A DNA stretch of 64,000 nucleotides from Bifidobacterium asteroides (GCF_009683175.1 NZ_WKKW01000004.1:124001-188000); one strand, 5' to 3'. Numbered from the stretch's first letter, positions 40,842 through 49,373 are shown. A program made the numbers and translations. The notes: a model not told the origin generated them from the sequence alone.

Positions 40842-41870
40842 TCAAGCCTCCAGAGCTCGCGCTCCCAAGAGCGCCTGCTCGGCCGCCATCGGAACGCGTC
40901 CCAAGCCGTCAAGACCGACATTGAGCAGGTAGTTGATGCCGTACTTGTTCAGATGGGCCTTGTAATCGTGAATGGTCTGCGGGCTCTTCCAGTTCTGGTC
41001 ATGATAGCAGAATCCCCAGGAATCGTTGATGGTTCCGGCTGTCTCATAAAGGCCGAGCTTTGAGGGTTTGAATCCTTCGACGGAATTGTAATCGACATCT
41101 TCCGCCGAGGAGGCCTTGGCGCTGGCATCCGAATCCTCAGGAATCTCGTTGTCCCCCAACGAGACATAGTCGTATCGGCCGTTACCCAGTCTGGAATTGA
41201 TCAGACAGTCGGGCTGCAGGCGCTTGACCGTCTCGTAGATGGTCTGGCTCTGCTCGTCGCTGAGAGTCATGGGCATGTCAAACCAGGCGACCGATATTTC
41301 CCCGTAGTTGCTCATGATCTCTTCGATCTGCGGCATGATCTTGTGCTTGAAGGCCCGATTGTAGTTCTTCTTCCCCGTGAAGTCCCAGCTATTGTCCCAG
41401 GTGGTGCCCGCCGTCTCGATATCATTTGAGAGGTATCCGCCGCCATCAGGTTCATGCCAGTCCAGATCCTGAGAATAGTAAAGGCCAAATCGCAGACCAG
41501 CCTTGCGGCATGCCAGGGACAGCTCGCCAATTACATCCCGGTGAAATGGCGTCGCATCATAGACATTGTAGGGGTCAACTAGCGACCTGTACATGGCGAA
41601 CCCGTCATGATGCTTTGCGGTCACGACCAGATAGTGCATGCCACAGCGCTTTGCCAGGTCGACTATGGCATCGGCATCGAAATAAATCGGGTTGAAAGCT
41701 TGGGCCAGGCGTTCGTACTCCTTGTTGGGGATCTGGAGCCTGGATTGGATCCACTCTGCGTAATTGCTTGACGACTTCCCCTGGTACTCCCCTGCCAGGA
41801 GTGAATAGAGACCCCAGTGGATCATCATGCCGTACTTGGCCTGCTTGAACCATTCCACGGTATCGCTCAT
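40842..41870 (-). CDS. alpha-L-fucosidase, glycoside hydrolase family 29
   Basis: 342 residues, only the catalytic barrel of GH29 with no C-terminal beta domain and no signal peptide, so it is probably cytoplasmic. Seen: the N-terminal WFKQAKYGMMIHWGLYS (typical GH29), GMHYLVVTAKHHDGFAMY, FGLYYSQDLDWHEPD, the nucleophile Asp198 in VAWFDMP, LINSRLGNG, and the terminal YLLNVGLDGLGRVP. It would cleave terminal fucose from host glycans or their oligosaccharides. It lies in an AT-richer, eroded region without the usual transporter genes. Confidence 0.92.
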   Translation of the reverse strand: MSDTVEWFKQAKYGMMIHWGLYSLLAGEYQGKSSSNYAEWIQSRLQIPNKEYERLAQAFNPIYFDADAIVDLAKRCGMHYLVVTAKHHDGFAMYRSLVDPYNVYDATPFHRDVIGELSLACRKAGLRFGLYYSQDLDWHEPDGGGYLSNDIETAGTTWDNSWDFTGKKNYNRAFKHKIMPQIEEIMSNYGEISVAWFDMPMTLSDEQSQTIYETVKRLQPDCLINSRLGNGRYDYVSLGDNEIPEDSDASAKASSAEDVDYNSVEGFKPSKLGLYETAGTINDSWGFCYHDQNWKSPQTIHDYKAHLNKYGINYLLNVGLDGLGRVPMAAEQALLGARALEA

Positions 41871-41959
41871 TATTATTTACCTCTGTTCTGCTAATTAACA
41901 CGAAATGTCCGAGCCGGACCTCAATTGGTCAGCTTGCGCTTCCTGACAACGAAGGTATA

Positions 41960-42307
41960 TCAAGGGTCAGGCGCACCTAGCAGACTGCTGCACACGCAAT
42001 CTTGAAGCCGGCTTTTCCCTGGCAAGCATCCAAACCAAAACAAGGAGACAAGGCTGATCGGGACGATCAGGAAGAGGAATGCCAGGTAAGCGGGATTCCA
42101 GGAGATGTTGGAGAAGTACCGCTTCATCAGTGTGACGGTCTTGAAAACAACATTGCAAACCGATATCAGAAATGATGCAGATAAGATGCCTGGCATCAAA
42201 ATCGTTGGACCGCCCTTCACTGTATCCCTTTTTGACTTCGTGAAGGTCCCTTCCTCGGAACTGTCGTCGCTTTCCCATTCGCGATGGCGAATGATCGTTT
42301 CACTCAT
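41960..42307 (-). CDS. small membrane protein, doubtful
   Basis: 115 residues from the ATG at 42307. The hydrophilic, Arg/Asp/Ser-rich start is followed by two hydrophobic segments (ILSASFLISVCNVVF and YLAFLFLIVPISLVSLFWF). No strong ribosome site is visible. An in-frame upstream start at 42388 exists. Two membrane helices and ends not typical of any family I know suggest a remnant of a transporter upstream of the fucosidase gene, but this is uncertain. Confidence 0.3.
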   Translation of the reverse strand: MSETIIRHREWESDDSSEEGTFTKSKRDTVKGGPTILMPGILSASFLISVCNVVFKTVTLMKRYFSNISWNPAYLAFLFLIVPISLVSLFWFGCLPGKSRLQDCVCSSLLGAPDP

Positions 42308-42823
42308 GTACTGCAAACAACTAGATTCCATGAACCATCTTGGTCCTGAGTACTTCGACAGATGATATTTTGTTAGCAGTATATACATAATTAAGAATTG
42401 TACATGCCGAAGACGTTACGCAAGACTGAGTTAACGGAATCTGCCATCCGGCGATCACCAAGTAATTTGTTGGGACCCGGACTTCAAGGCGAATCTACAG
42501 CATGTAAGCAAAAGTTGATGCCAGTCAAACTATTAAGAGCACCAATATGACATGACGCGAAACAAGAAGTATCTCTAATAATTGTCATTACCGGAAGGAT
42601 TCGGGAGTTGACAGCAGCCAAGGCCGTGACAGTCTGCCGGCCACAACGTGAAACTAGCAGCGGAATGTTGTTATACAATTGCTGGACAATTGAGTCATAG
42701 GCGATTCATGGAAGCGTTGGGTTCGGCGAGTTCTGTGAATACAAATCTCTCGGTTGGATTCTTGAAGTGGTCAGCACTCCAGCGGCCAGAAAATAAGCAC
42801 CAGGAACTTTGAGAGGAAAAGCC
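42308..42823. other. gene-poor AT-richer region
   Basis: About 515 bp in which I see no credible gene, RNA or repeat. It lies between the doubtful membrane protein and a plus-strand small gene. Confidence 0.4.
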
Positions 42824-43120
42824 ATGAGCTTGACGAATGACAACAATCCGAGGGTTGAAGTCACAATGATCTTTGCTGGCTACGAAGACCCGATGGCTGC
42901 TGCAGTGGAATGGGCTCAAAGTATCGCTACATCTAGGGGAATAGATCCCAGCAAGGATCAAGTAGTGTTCATCCGTGAACTCAGGCGTGCGGAGCCGAGT
43001 CTAAGTCTGAAATCAGCCGTGTATCTTGCCCAGATGACAGCGCGAGCTTACCGAACTGAAGGCAACACAGATGGAACAGGCATCAAGAGTCTGCTGGACA
43101 CCGATCGCAATATTCCTTGA
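42824..43120 (+). CDS. small conserved-looking hypothetical protein
   Basis: 98 residues, hydrophilic. GAGAGGA lies 7 nt before the ATG. The middle segment (YEDPMAAAVEWAQSIATSRGIDPSKDQVVFIRELRRAEPSLSLKSAVYLAQMTA) looks like a two-helix ribosomal L7/L12-like or SMR-type small domain, but I cannot assign a family. Codon use is coherent, so it is probably a real gene. It stands alone between two gene-poor stretches. Confidence 0.5.
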   Translation: MSLTNDNNPRVEVTMIFAGYEDPMAAAVEWAQSIATSRGIDPSKDQVVFIRELRRAEPSLSLKSAVYLAQMTARAYRTEGNTDGTGIKSLLDTDRNIP

Positions 43121-43173
43121 GCCCATCTGCCTCATTTAAGCGAACTTGGCATATGCATATGTCTCGAAGTCAT

Positions 43174-43576
43174 CTAAGACGATATATTCGGCTCACTGTG
43201 ATTGGGGCCCTTTTGTTTAGGCCTACCTTCTGTCCCAAGAGGATAATGCTTCTCGTCTTCCCCGCTGCTTTGTGGCAATGAGCCGCCTGCCCTCTGACCA
43301 GGTGTAACACCAGTATGGCCATACCCTGGTCTTGATGATTCTGATGGTGCTTGCCAGAACGCTTGCGTGGATTGCTGAAGATCTCGGTCCAACTTGGCTT
43401 AGACCGCTTCGCTAACCTTGCCAACGCATTACTCAGAGCCAATGATGCAGTCTCCGATTGCGCTTTAGAAGACTTCGAGTCCGCGCGCATTTTCCTGCAG
43501 TATTTATCTCGTCAACAATTATGTCGACTTTTTGTTTTTCTACAAATACCGTAGGGCTATGCCGTTTGGCATTCAT
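43174..43576 (-). pseudogene. frameshifted small hypothetical gene
   Basis: The reading begins at ATG 43576 (MNAKRHSPTVFVEKQKVDII), continues sensibly in a second frame (ETASLALSNALARLAKRSKPSW) and ends in a third with a Ser/Gly/Pro-rich disordered tail stopping at 43174. Three pieces in different frames but the same order suggest one gene broken by indels. No family is recognised. The alternative is chance open frames, as no ribosome site is clear. Confidence 0.3.
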
Positions 43577-43898
43577 ATCAACCAAAGGAGATTGATACGC
43601 GGTCAAAGAAAACACAAGCTACTGGCCCCAGTACCAACAAGCACGTCAGCGGCGCTGATGTTGGTGTTACTAAAACGGCTAGCACCCCAGAACCCACTAC
43701 AACTGCGCAGAAGCCAATAATTGAACAGGTTCCAACTAGAGAAGATGTCCACAATGTGCTATTGGGCATAACTGGGTTTTGACTCCGTAATACGGCAGTG
43801 TTTCAGCTGATTTATGCTCTGTATATTGCAATTCTGGCGACTCGTAACATCAAAAATGTTGGTCATCACCAACTATACTTGTAATTCAGGAATAACGA
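43577..43898. other. gene remnants, AT-rich
   Basis: Plus-strand frame 43586-43784 reads as a Thr/Pro/Ser-rich, protein-like stretch ending in a stop (TTTAQKPIIEQVPTREDVHNVLLGITGF) but lacks a start codon, so it may be the end of a lost gene. Nothing else is supported here. Confidence 0.3.
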
Positions 43899-44230
43899 AT
43901 GAAACCAGGAAGAGACGCGGAGCGGTTTCGGCCTTTTCAACAATGCACGCGACTACCCAGCTGGTGCTCGTATTCCTTATCGGTTCCCTGGAAACCCTGA
44001 ATATTTTCATTCAATCAAAAAACAGAACACAGAAAGTCCTTCAGGGCCAGCAGTGTCATTGAGATTCGCAATTATTACACTGGTTATCACTCCCTCCTAT
44101 CACAATCTTCATGCTCGGATGGGGGCCATCTTCATGGCTCTTAATTCTTGTGTTCATTACCGGTAGCTTAGCCAGCGAATTACTATTCCCAGAACCGGCA
44201 GCTTCAAAAAAAAAAAAGAAGGAACGATGA
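43899..44230 (+). pseudogene. small membrane protein gene broken by a frameshift
   Basis: ATG at 43899 with AGGA 8 nt upstream opens a hydrophilic N-terminus (MKPGRDAERFRPFNNARDYP) leading into a hydrophobic segment (LRFAIITLVIT). At about 44,085 the sense shifts frame and continues as a second hydrophobic segment (ITIFMLGWGPSSWLLILVFITG) and a Lys-rich end at 44230. That end is encoded by a 12-A homopolymer at 44207-44218. Both parts together make a plausible two-helix membrane protein of about 110 residues. No family is recognised. It ends 65 bp before the TetR gene. Confidence 0.45.
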
Positions 44231-44258
44231 TTATGAGAATAACTACCATTTAGTATTC

Positions 44259-44287
44259 TTGACTGTTTAGTCAAATAATGCTATCTT
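44259..44287 (+). promoter_or_regulatory. promoter and probable operator of the 44295 TetR gene
   Basis: -35 TTGACT (44259-44264), 17-bp spacer, -10 TATCTT (44282-44287). The -35 is one arm of the inverted repeat TTGACT-N4-AGTCAA (44259-44274). The -10 ends 7 bp before the ATG, so the transcript would begin at or next to the start codon (leaderless mRNA). Confidence 0.6.
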
Positions 44288-44294
44288 GGCGAAC

Positions 44295-44720
44295 ATGAGT
44301 CGCAGGAGAAGTTTCGATGATGATGAGGTGCTTGCCGATGCCCGCGAGATTTTCCTGGAACATGGCTATGAGGGTACGTCGATTGATGCTCTCGTCAAGG
44401 CCACGGGTCTGCTCCGGGGCAGTCTCTACGGTGCCTTCGGCAGCAAGCGTGGAATGTTTGTGGCTGCGCTTCGTGATGCAACGTATTCGGAGTCGCACGA
44501 TTCAGGAGTGCTCAATCTGGTATTGGTGGCACTCATGGAGCTGTCGGATCATGATCTTGAGGTTCGTGGGCTGGTCAGGGATTACCTTGCGAAGCTGTCA
44601 TGCTCGGGATCGGGAGATACCAATGCTGTGACCGTTGATGTAGCCAAGCTCCTTGGCGAGACGCTGTTGCAGCGTGCACATATTCGGTTGCAGTCTGATG
44701 ATGAAAGAAGCAAGTCATGA
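44295..44720 (+). CDS. short TetR-family regulator
   Basis: 141 residues. The N-terminus is a TetR HTH (DDEVLADAREIFLEHGYEGTSIDALVKATGLLRGSLYGAFGSKRGMFVAAL); the C-terminal domain is short compared with the usual 180-220. The likely operator overlaps its own promoter, so it probably represses itself and the following gene, which it overlaps by 4 nt (ATGA). Ligand unknown. Confidence 0.82.
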   Translation: MSRRRSFDDDEVLADAREIFLEHGYEGTSIDALVKATGLLRGSLYGAFGSKRGMFVAALRDATYSESHDSGVLNLVLVALMELSDHDLEVRGLVRDYLAKLSCSGSGDTNAVTVDVAKLLGETLLQRAHIRLQSDDERSKS

Positions 44721-45073
44721 ACAACAAGGTGGCAATTGTCGGGCGGACGCTGGAGATTGAACCGCAGGGCTTGGATAAGATGTGGTCGTTCAAGGGGAAA
44801 CTGGTGGTGCCGCTTGAGCACGTTCGGGGTGCAAGCGAGGATCCGGGCATTCTCGATGATGCCAAGGGGCTGCGTTCGCCCGGCCTTCATGTTCCCGGTA
44901 AATGGGCCGGCACATACATTGAACACGGGGAAAAGACATTCTGGAATGTCACCAGACCGGAAAGTCCCATTGTCATCCAACTCAAAGATGAGCGCTATGA
45001 CCGACTGGTGCTCGGAGTGGAACATCCCCGTGAGCTGGTTGACCGGATCAACGCGGCCATCATCGAAAAGTAA
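44717..45073 (+). CDS. hypothetical protein co-transcribed with TetR
   Basis: 118 residues, no membrane segment. Core KVAIVGRTLEIEPQGLDKMWSFKGKLVVPLEHVRGASEDP and WNVTRPESPIVIQLKDERYDRLVLGVEHPRELVDRINAAI looks beta-rich with a C-terminal helix, as in bacterial PH-like domains. That fold is an inference from pattern only. Translationally coupled to the TetR gene. Confidence 0.68.
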   Translation: MNNKVAIVGRTLEIEPQGLDKMWSFKGKLVVPLEHVRGASEDPGILDDAKGLRSPGLHVPGKWAGTYIEHGEKTFWNVTRPESPIVIQLKDERYDRLVLGVEHPRELVDRINAAIIEK

Positions 45074-45144
45074 ACGACGAATTGCAGCACCTGAACTCTT
45101 CTATTAGCTATCGGCGCTCAAGTGGTTAGAAGGTTATCGAATGG

Positions 45145-45185
45145 GCCGACAAGTCATATGACGTATCGATATATGACTTGTCGGC
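45145..45185. repeat. 15-bp inverted repeat, possible bidirectional terminator
   Basis: GCCGACAAGTCATAT and its exact reverse complement, separated by 11 nt, lie 71 bp after the gene ending at 45073. There is no T-run, so either a terminator of unusual type or a recombination/protein-binding site. It marks the last native-looking feature before the foreign region. Confidence 0.5.
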
Positions 45186-45589
45186 TCAGATGCTCACTCC
45201 CACTTAACAGCGGCGATTCTACTGTTCCGCCATTCCAGTTACACCCAGTTTCCGCGCCATCTCGAAGCGCGTGCCACCGAGTGACGCGACGATACGCTTC
45301 GTCGGCTTAATGGACAAAAGCTAGGACAGTTTCGAAACTCTTGTCAAGCGCAGGGCGTTGAGTTTTAGTTTTTGGACCAAAAAGTATCGAAGATGGTCTT
45401 TCATAGCTAGACAACACTGAAAACGCCTGTTTCGAAACTCAAATGCCATTTTGCGCACAAGCCGGCAGCTGCGCCTGCAAGTGAGTAAATGCGAGTGGCT
45501 TGTGAGCGATTCAAAACCGCAGGTCACGGGTCTTCGTCATCGGTGTCCGAAGTGAGTAGTCTTGGTTGGCTTGCCCATAAGTTGACGCT
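45186..45589. other. boundary region with no intact gene
   Basis: Minus-strand bases 45219-45310 carry a short C-terminal-looking reading (RFEMARKLGVTGMAEQ, then TAG) that may be the tail of a lost gene. Otherwise I see nothing coding. Base composition turns more erratic here, consistent with the edge of foreign DNA. Confidence 0.35.
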
Positions 45590-46200
45590 TTGGACAAAAG
45601 CCAGCCAACTCAACGACTCCCGTATCGTAGGAACCACTTGGAGCAGAGGCCGATCTGAAACACCGAATAGACGAGCATCAAGATTCCGAAGCAGACCATC
45701 ATCACACAAAGCCCGATTCCGGCCCATTTACAAAAGAGTCTTTTCTTTGCTTGTCGGAATTCAACTCCAGCCGGTCGGGAGAATATGTCTTGCCGTACTC
45801 GTCAACCCTTGAGGCCCCTTTCGAAAGCAGCTCGAAGGCTTCGTCGAGATCTTCGGCGAGCCTGTCCACGTCGAACCTAACTTTGAAAAGATGCGTCTCG
45901 TCATGCTACTTGAGCGCCGATTTGCCCTGCGGCAGTAGAACCTCTCGCCGTTCACCTCGTTTGCCAAAGCGGTCCTCTCGAGCAGCTGATGCCCGCTCGT
46001 CCGCCACAGCTTGCGCAGACGGCCCTCCCGCAATGTCCATGTCTCAACGGATGGATACCACTTGTCTGAATGCGCCTGGGCAACAGGCCAACAGTACGCA
46101 AGGTCGAGCGCAGAACGCGCAGCAGCAAACACGACAGAAAGGGCGCACACCGATGCCGGACCCCGGACAACAGCACTGCGGAAGACGGGCATTCTGACCA
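45590..46200 (-). pseudogene. degraded gene with membrane-helix C-terminus
   Basis: Several frames in order give a coherent protein: a hydrophilic start with KWYPSVETWTLREGRLRKLWRTSGHQLLERTALANEV, then after a shift VRFDVDRLAEDLDEAFELLSKGA and YGKTYSPDRLELN, then after another shift a membrane helix (IGLCVMMVCFGILMLVYSVFQIGL). At least two frameshifts separate them. Family not recognised. Possibly a remnant from the incoming mobile element. Confidence 0.4.
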
Positions 46201-46444
46201 CGACCGAACAACTCTGCCTACCAGGCAGACGCCCGCATGGGACGCCTTTTATTTTTCAGAGACTTAGCTGCCAGCTAAGGTATGCGCCTCATGGCTGTTT
46301 CACGAAGGCCCGACCAGCTCGACCGACCTCGACCTGTCTCCGCTCCCACCAGTTGCGCCGCACACTTCCAAGCGGTTCAATCATCGCACAGACGAAAAAC
46401 ACACGGTGCCATGCGCTGTGCTGCACGGGAAGATTGGAGGAATC

Positions 46445-46663
46445 ATGTTGCAGACAGTCGAATGCACCGCACCCGAGAGCAACCAGAGCTGTGATGAATG
46501 GATGACGTTAATCGAAATGCAGGGGTGTATGAGGGCGAACCGAAAAAAGGCGAACGACCTCATCTGGTCAGGAGAGATCGACTCGTACATGCTCGGCAGG
46601 AAACTCCTGGTATCGAGGGCATCTGTGGACACCCACCTCGAGTCGAGGAACAGCAGGAAATGA
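46445..46663 (+). CDS. excisionase-like small HTH protein
   Basis: 72 residues from the ATG at 46445, with GGAGG 4 nt upstream. The motif ANRKKANDLIWSGEIDSYMLGRKLLVSRASVDTHLE has the Xis/MerR shape (a helix-turn-helix where the second helix is replaced by a Gly-Arg-Lys loop). Such proteins direct excision of integrated elements or regulate them. It sits in the decayed mobile region together with a parA pseudogene. No intact integrase is present. Confidence 0.5.
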   Translation: MLQTVECTAPESNQSCDEWMTLIEMQGCMRANRKKANDLIWSGEIDSYMLGRKLLVSRASVDTHLESRNSRK

Positions 46664-46702
46664 AGGCAGCGACCGCCCCAAGAGCCGCCCGCGGCCGAGC
46701 AC

Positions 46703-46990
46703 GTGAGGGAGCCTCGAGACGAAAGGAGTTCGAGGACGACCATAATCAAGAGCATTAGCAGGAGCCAGGTTAGGTTCATCGCATCGACCAACGCGATATT
46801 CTGCACTAACGAGGCGTACGCGACGCAGCGCATCAGCCGCGACGCCATGTACCGGCTCGTCAAGGATCCCCACGACCCGTTCCCGATCAGCTATATCAAC
46901 GGCAAGAAGCGCGACGGCATCGTGCTGCATGACGAGCTCGTCGCATGGATCGAGCGAAACAGCATCGTCGGCTCACCCAGAAAGAGCTAG
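46703..46990 (+). CDS. HTH/excisionase-like protein, start uncertain
   Basis: 95 residues if read from the GTG at 46703; the first about 45 are dubious. The credible part is TQRISRDAMYRLVKDPHDPFPISYINGKKRDGIVLHDELVAWIERNS, a winged-helix DNA-binding pattern of the excisionase type. It adjoins the parA pseudogene on the opposite strand. It may be a partitioning or excision regulator of the old element. Confidence 0.42.
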   Translation: MREPRDERSSRTTIIKSISRSQVRFIASTNAIFCTNEAYATQRISRDAMYRLVKDPHDPFPISYINGKKRDGIVLHDELVAWIERNSIVGSPRKS

Positions 46991-47019
46991 CGCCGATGGC
47001 GGCCGCAGGTACGAGGGAG

Positions 47020-47806
47020 TGCGAGGCGCCGTCGAGCAGCCCCGTGATGGTGAAGCCTGTGGCCACTGGCTGGGCAAGCTCACGGAACACCTTGTCAGCG
47101 AGCGCCTCGTAGTCGCGCGCGGGGCGACTTCCCGGCTCGAAGGCCGCTACCGGCTTCCATTACCAGCTGCCCTCGCAGACCTTGCTGCTCGCGTAAATGA
47201 CTATCTCTAACTGCTCGTCCGGGACGAACTAACCCGTGGCCTAGGCGTTGTTCATGCGGCCGAGCACGCAGGTGCGCAGTATCCGCCAGCGGGGCATGGG
47301 CATGCACAGCGCGACGGCGATGGAGCACGTCGCTTCAACGGTGAGCGCCGTTCCGCACATCACGGTGGAGTCGAGCTTCACGGGGATGATGACCATGCCG
47401 CCCTCCGCAACGGCGAGATAGGCGTTGGAGGCACGGGGCTGCAATCGATGAGGCAGACAGTGTAAGAGCCCGAGACGTCGTTGAGGACGGACTTCAGGCG
47501 CTGTTCGCGCAGCAGCATCTCATTCTGGTCGACGAGGTCGATCGTCGACGCCACCACGTCGAGGTTCTCCGCGATGGCTTAGGCGACCTCCTCTACGGGG
47601 GCGCCGCCGTAGAGCAGCTCGACCAAGGCGCGCCGCTCGGAGACGACCCGTTCGTAGACGCCGAAGGATTCGGTGGCCGGCACATGCGGGTTGAGGTCGA
47701 CGAGCAGGGTCCGAAGGGCCCGGGCGGCGCAGGTAGCCGCTAGATTCACGGCGGTCGTCATCTTGCCAACGCCGCCCTTGTAATTGACAATGGCTATCAT
47801 GCGCAT
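47020..47806 (-). pseudogene. parA: parA-type partition ATPase, disrupted
   Basis: ParA-like N-terminus from ATG 47806: [47 protein letters not shown]. The P-loop KGGVGKT has Met instead of Thr, and the DLDPQ-type motif reads DLNPH. A TAA stop interrupts it at 47579-47581. It resumes as IAENLDVVASTIDLVDQNEMLLREQRLK...LIDCSP, then a frameshift near 47,440 leads to NAYLAVAEGGMVIIPVKLDS, and more stops follow. Typical ParA order throughout, so it is a decayed plasmid or ICE partition gene. Confidence 0.8.
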
Positions 47807-47880
47807 GGGTCGCGTCCTCTCTAGCGTGGGGCGCGCCTCGCCGCATCCGGTCCGGCGCGCCCCGAGTCTCGGATCGTCGG

Positions 47881-47902
47881 GACAAAACCGTACGGATTTG
47901 TC
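47881..47902. promoter_or_regulatory. 22-bp imperfect palindrome upstream of parA
   Basis: GACAAA-A-CCGTACGG-A-TTTGTC: symmetric except for one base in each arm. It stands 75 bp before the parA pseudogene start and next to the larger palindrome. Probably a partition-protein or autoregulator binding site. Confidence 0.55.
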
Positions 47903-47915
47903 CGACAAGCGGAGT

Positions 47916-47955
47916 GTACCACGAAAACGTACGTATATGTACGTTTTCGTGGTAC
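47916..47955. repeat. 40-bp palindrome, perfect 17-bp arms
   Basis: The arms (first GTACCACGAAAACGTAC) are exact reverse complements around a 6-nt centre GTATAT. Located in the intergenic space between the parA remnant and the YraN-like gene, both on the minus strand. Its size fits a centromere-like parS or operator site, or a strong terminator. It shares the CGTACG core with the neighbouring 22-bp palindrome. Confidence 0.75.
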
Positions 47956-48011
47956 AGGGGCCGGTTTCGGGGGAAAGCCCGGCCCCGGGAGCCCAGGGCC
48001 GGGCGCGCCGC

Positions 48012-48383
48012 CTAGGAGAGCGGCTCCATCTCGCCGAAGCAGTTGATGTGGTGGCGAAGGAGTGCGCGGTTCTCCTTGACGACCATCATCGCCACCTCGT
48101 CGAAGCGGACCGGGGTGTCGGCGTAGTCGTCGCCGTTGCCGGCGAGCCACCTCGCCGCCAGCGCCTCGCGCAGCCCGCGCGCCCTGTGGGCCTCGGGGAA
48201 GCCGTCCGTCCCGATCCGGACCGTGGCGTCGACGAAGACCAGGGTCCCGTCCTCGTCCACCGCCACGAGGTCGATCCCGCCGATGCCCTCGGGTCCCTGC
48301 CAGGCCTCGTCGACGATCTCGTAGCCCTTGCGCTCGAGGAAGGCCTTGACCGCGCCCATCGCCTTTTCCTTCATGTCGTTCAT
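48012..48383 (-). CDS. YraN-like nuclease-fold protein (UPF0102)
   Basis: 123 residues. Seen: [18 protein letters not shown], then [24 protein letters not shown] and [22 protein letters not shown], the core of the YraN/PD-(D/E)XK fold. The Asp of IDLVA is in place, while the expected ExK reads DAT, so catalysis is doubtful. The ATG at 48383 is preceded by AGGAG. The gene is GC-rich like the defence operon but opposite in strand. Confidence 0.72.
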   Translation of the reverse strand: MNDMKEKAMGAVKAFLERKGYEIVDEAWQGPEGIGGIDLVAVDEDGTLVFVDATVRIGTDGFPEAHRARGLREALAARWLAGNGDDYADTPVRFDEVAMMVVKENRALLRHHINCFGEMEPLS

Positions 48384-48929
48384 GTCTTGCTCCTTAGACT
48401 CTGAGGCCCGCCCCTGTGGCGTGCCTTGCGCCGCGTGAGTCGCATGCAGCGCGGGCGTGCCTGCAAGGGAGGAAGCGAAGTCGGGCATGGAAATAGAAGT
48501 CTCCCGACGGCAGTTTTTCGCGTTGTTCGCGCGCGGAGCGCATGGGGCGAAGAACCCGAAAAAGTGTCGCGGCCCTTGCTGGCCGCCTGCCGGCGTGCGA
48601 CCCTGCGCGTCCAAGGAGCGCCGGGGCGGGTATTCGGATCAAAGGGGCGCAGGCGTGCGGCATGGAATCCGGCGTGGGCGCCGAGACCCTCCGGGCATGG
48701 GATGCGGCCCATCGGCGGTTGCTGGGCTCCCGCGGGGATTGACGACGACGTCGTGGCGGGGACGGAGGCGGGTTCCCGAGTCGCGGCGCCGCGGCATGAG
48801 TCGGGACGGACGGCTTTCCCGTGCCGCTTGCGGCCGATGTGCGCACAAGATCGCTGGCGGTGAGGCTTTCGTTGCGCGGAACGGCTACGGTGCTGCGCGA
48901 CACGTCCGTTGAGAGAAGGAGACGAGCTG
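48384..48929. other. GC-rich stretch with no supported gene
   Basis: About 545 bp, very rich in GC. Long open frames here on both strands are low-complexity Arg/Gly/Pro/Ala readings with no motif, as expected by chance in GC-rich DNA. I see no RNA gene or repeat. Confidence 0.5.
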
Positions 48930-49205
48930 ATGTTGGGCTACGAAGAGAAGGTGGAGCGCCTCGAACTGCTCGACGCGGTGGCGGATGCCGGGAGGCTGGC
49001 GAGGGGCCTGGACCAGCTGCTCGAGTCCCTGGCGCATGCCGACCAGCTGGACCCGCTCGACGTCGAGGGGATTCTGGCCCTGAAGTCGATAAGTGAGAGG
49101 TGCGCCGAGCGCATCGGCGACGCCGCGCGAATCTTGGAGGCTCAGAACGAGGTTCTCTACGCCGAGGAATGGGCAAACGCCAAACCTCGCGAAAACGAGA
49201 GATGA
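48930..49205 (+). CDS. small helical hypothetical protein
   Basis: 91 residues, predicted all-alpha: VERLELLDAVADAGRLARGLDQLLESL, then LDVEGILALKSISERCAERIGDAARILE. GAAGGAG lies 8 nt before the ATG at 48930, better than the in-frame TTG at 48909. No family is recognised. It is 168 bp before the RHH-like gene and on the same strand as the defence operon. Confidence 0.55.
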   Translation: MLGYEEKVERLELLDAVADAGRLARGLDQLLESLAHADQLDPLDVEGILALKSISERCAERIGDAARILEAQNEVLYAEEWANAKPRENER

Positions 49206-49323
49206 GGACCCGAACGAAAGCGGCCATCCAAGCCCTATCAGGGCGTCCATCGCCGTCCGCGCTCATATAAAGCCTGGACATCGGCTGTCCTCACATTCCC
49301 AGTGCCGCCGCGTGCCGTCGCGT

Positions 49324-49354
49324 TATAATGCTGCAAACGCATTTGTATTGCATT
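49324..49354 (+). promoter_or_regulatory. -10 box and imperfect palindrome before the defence operon
   Basis: TATAAT at 49324-49329 overlaps an imperfect inverted repeat, 49327-49354, in which AATGC and the more distant GCATT bracket CAAA and TTGTA. No good -35 is visible. Position before a small RHH-type protein gene suggests autoregulation of the operon. Confidence 0.45.
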
Positions 49355-49373
49355 TCGAGCGATGGGAGCGCAG

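Noticed and set aside
43578-43769. Minus-strand hydrophobic open frame
   Set aside because: It is opposite a Thr/Pro-rich plus-strand reading and has no start context; hydrophobicity is a complement artefact.
48394-49281. Long minus-strand open frame of 295 residues
   Set aside because: Low-complexity Arg/Pro/Ser reading in GC-rich DNA, overlapping two better genes on both strands.
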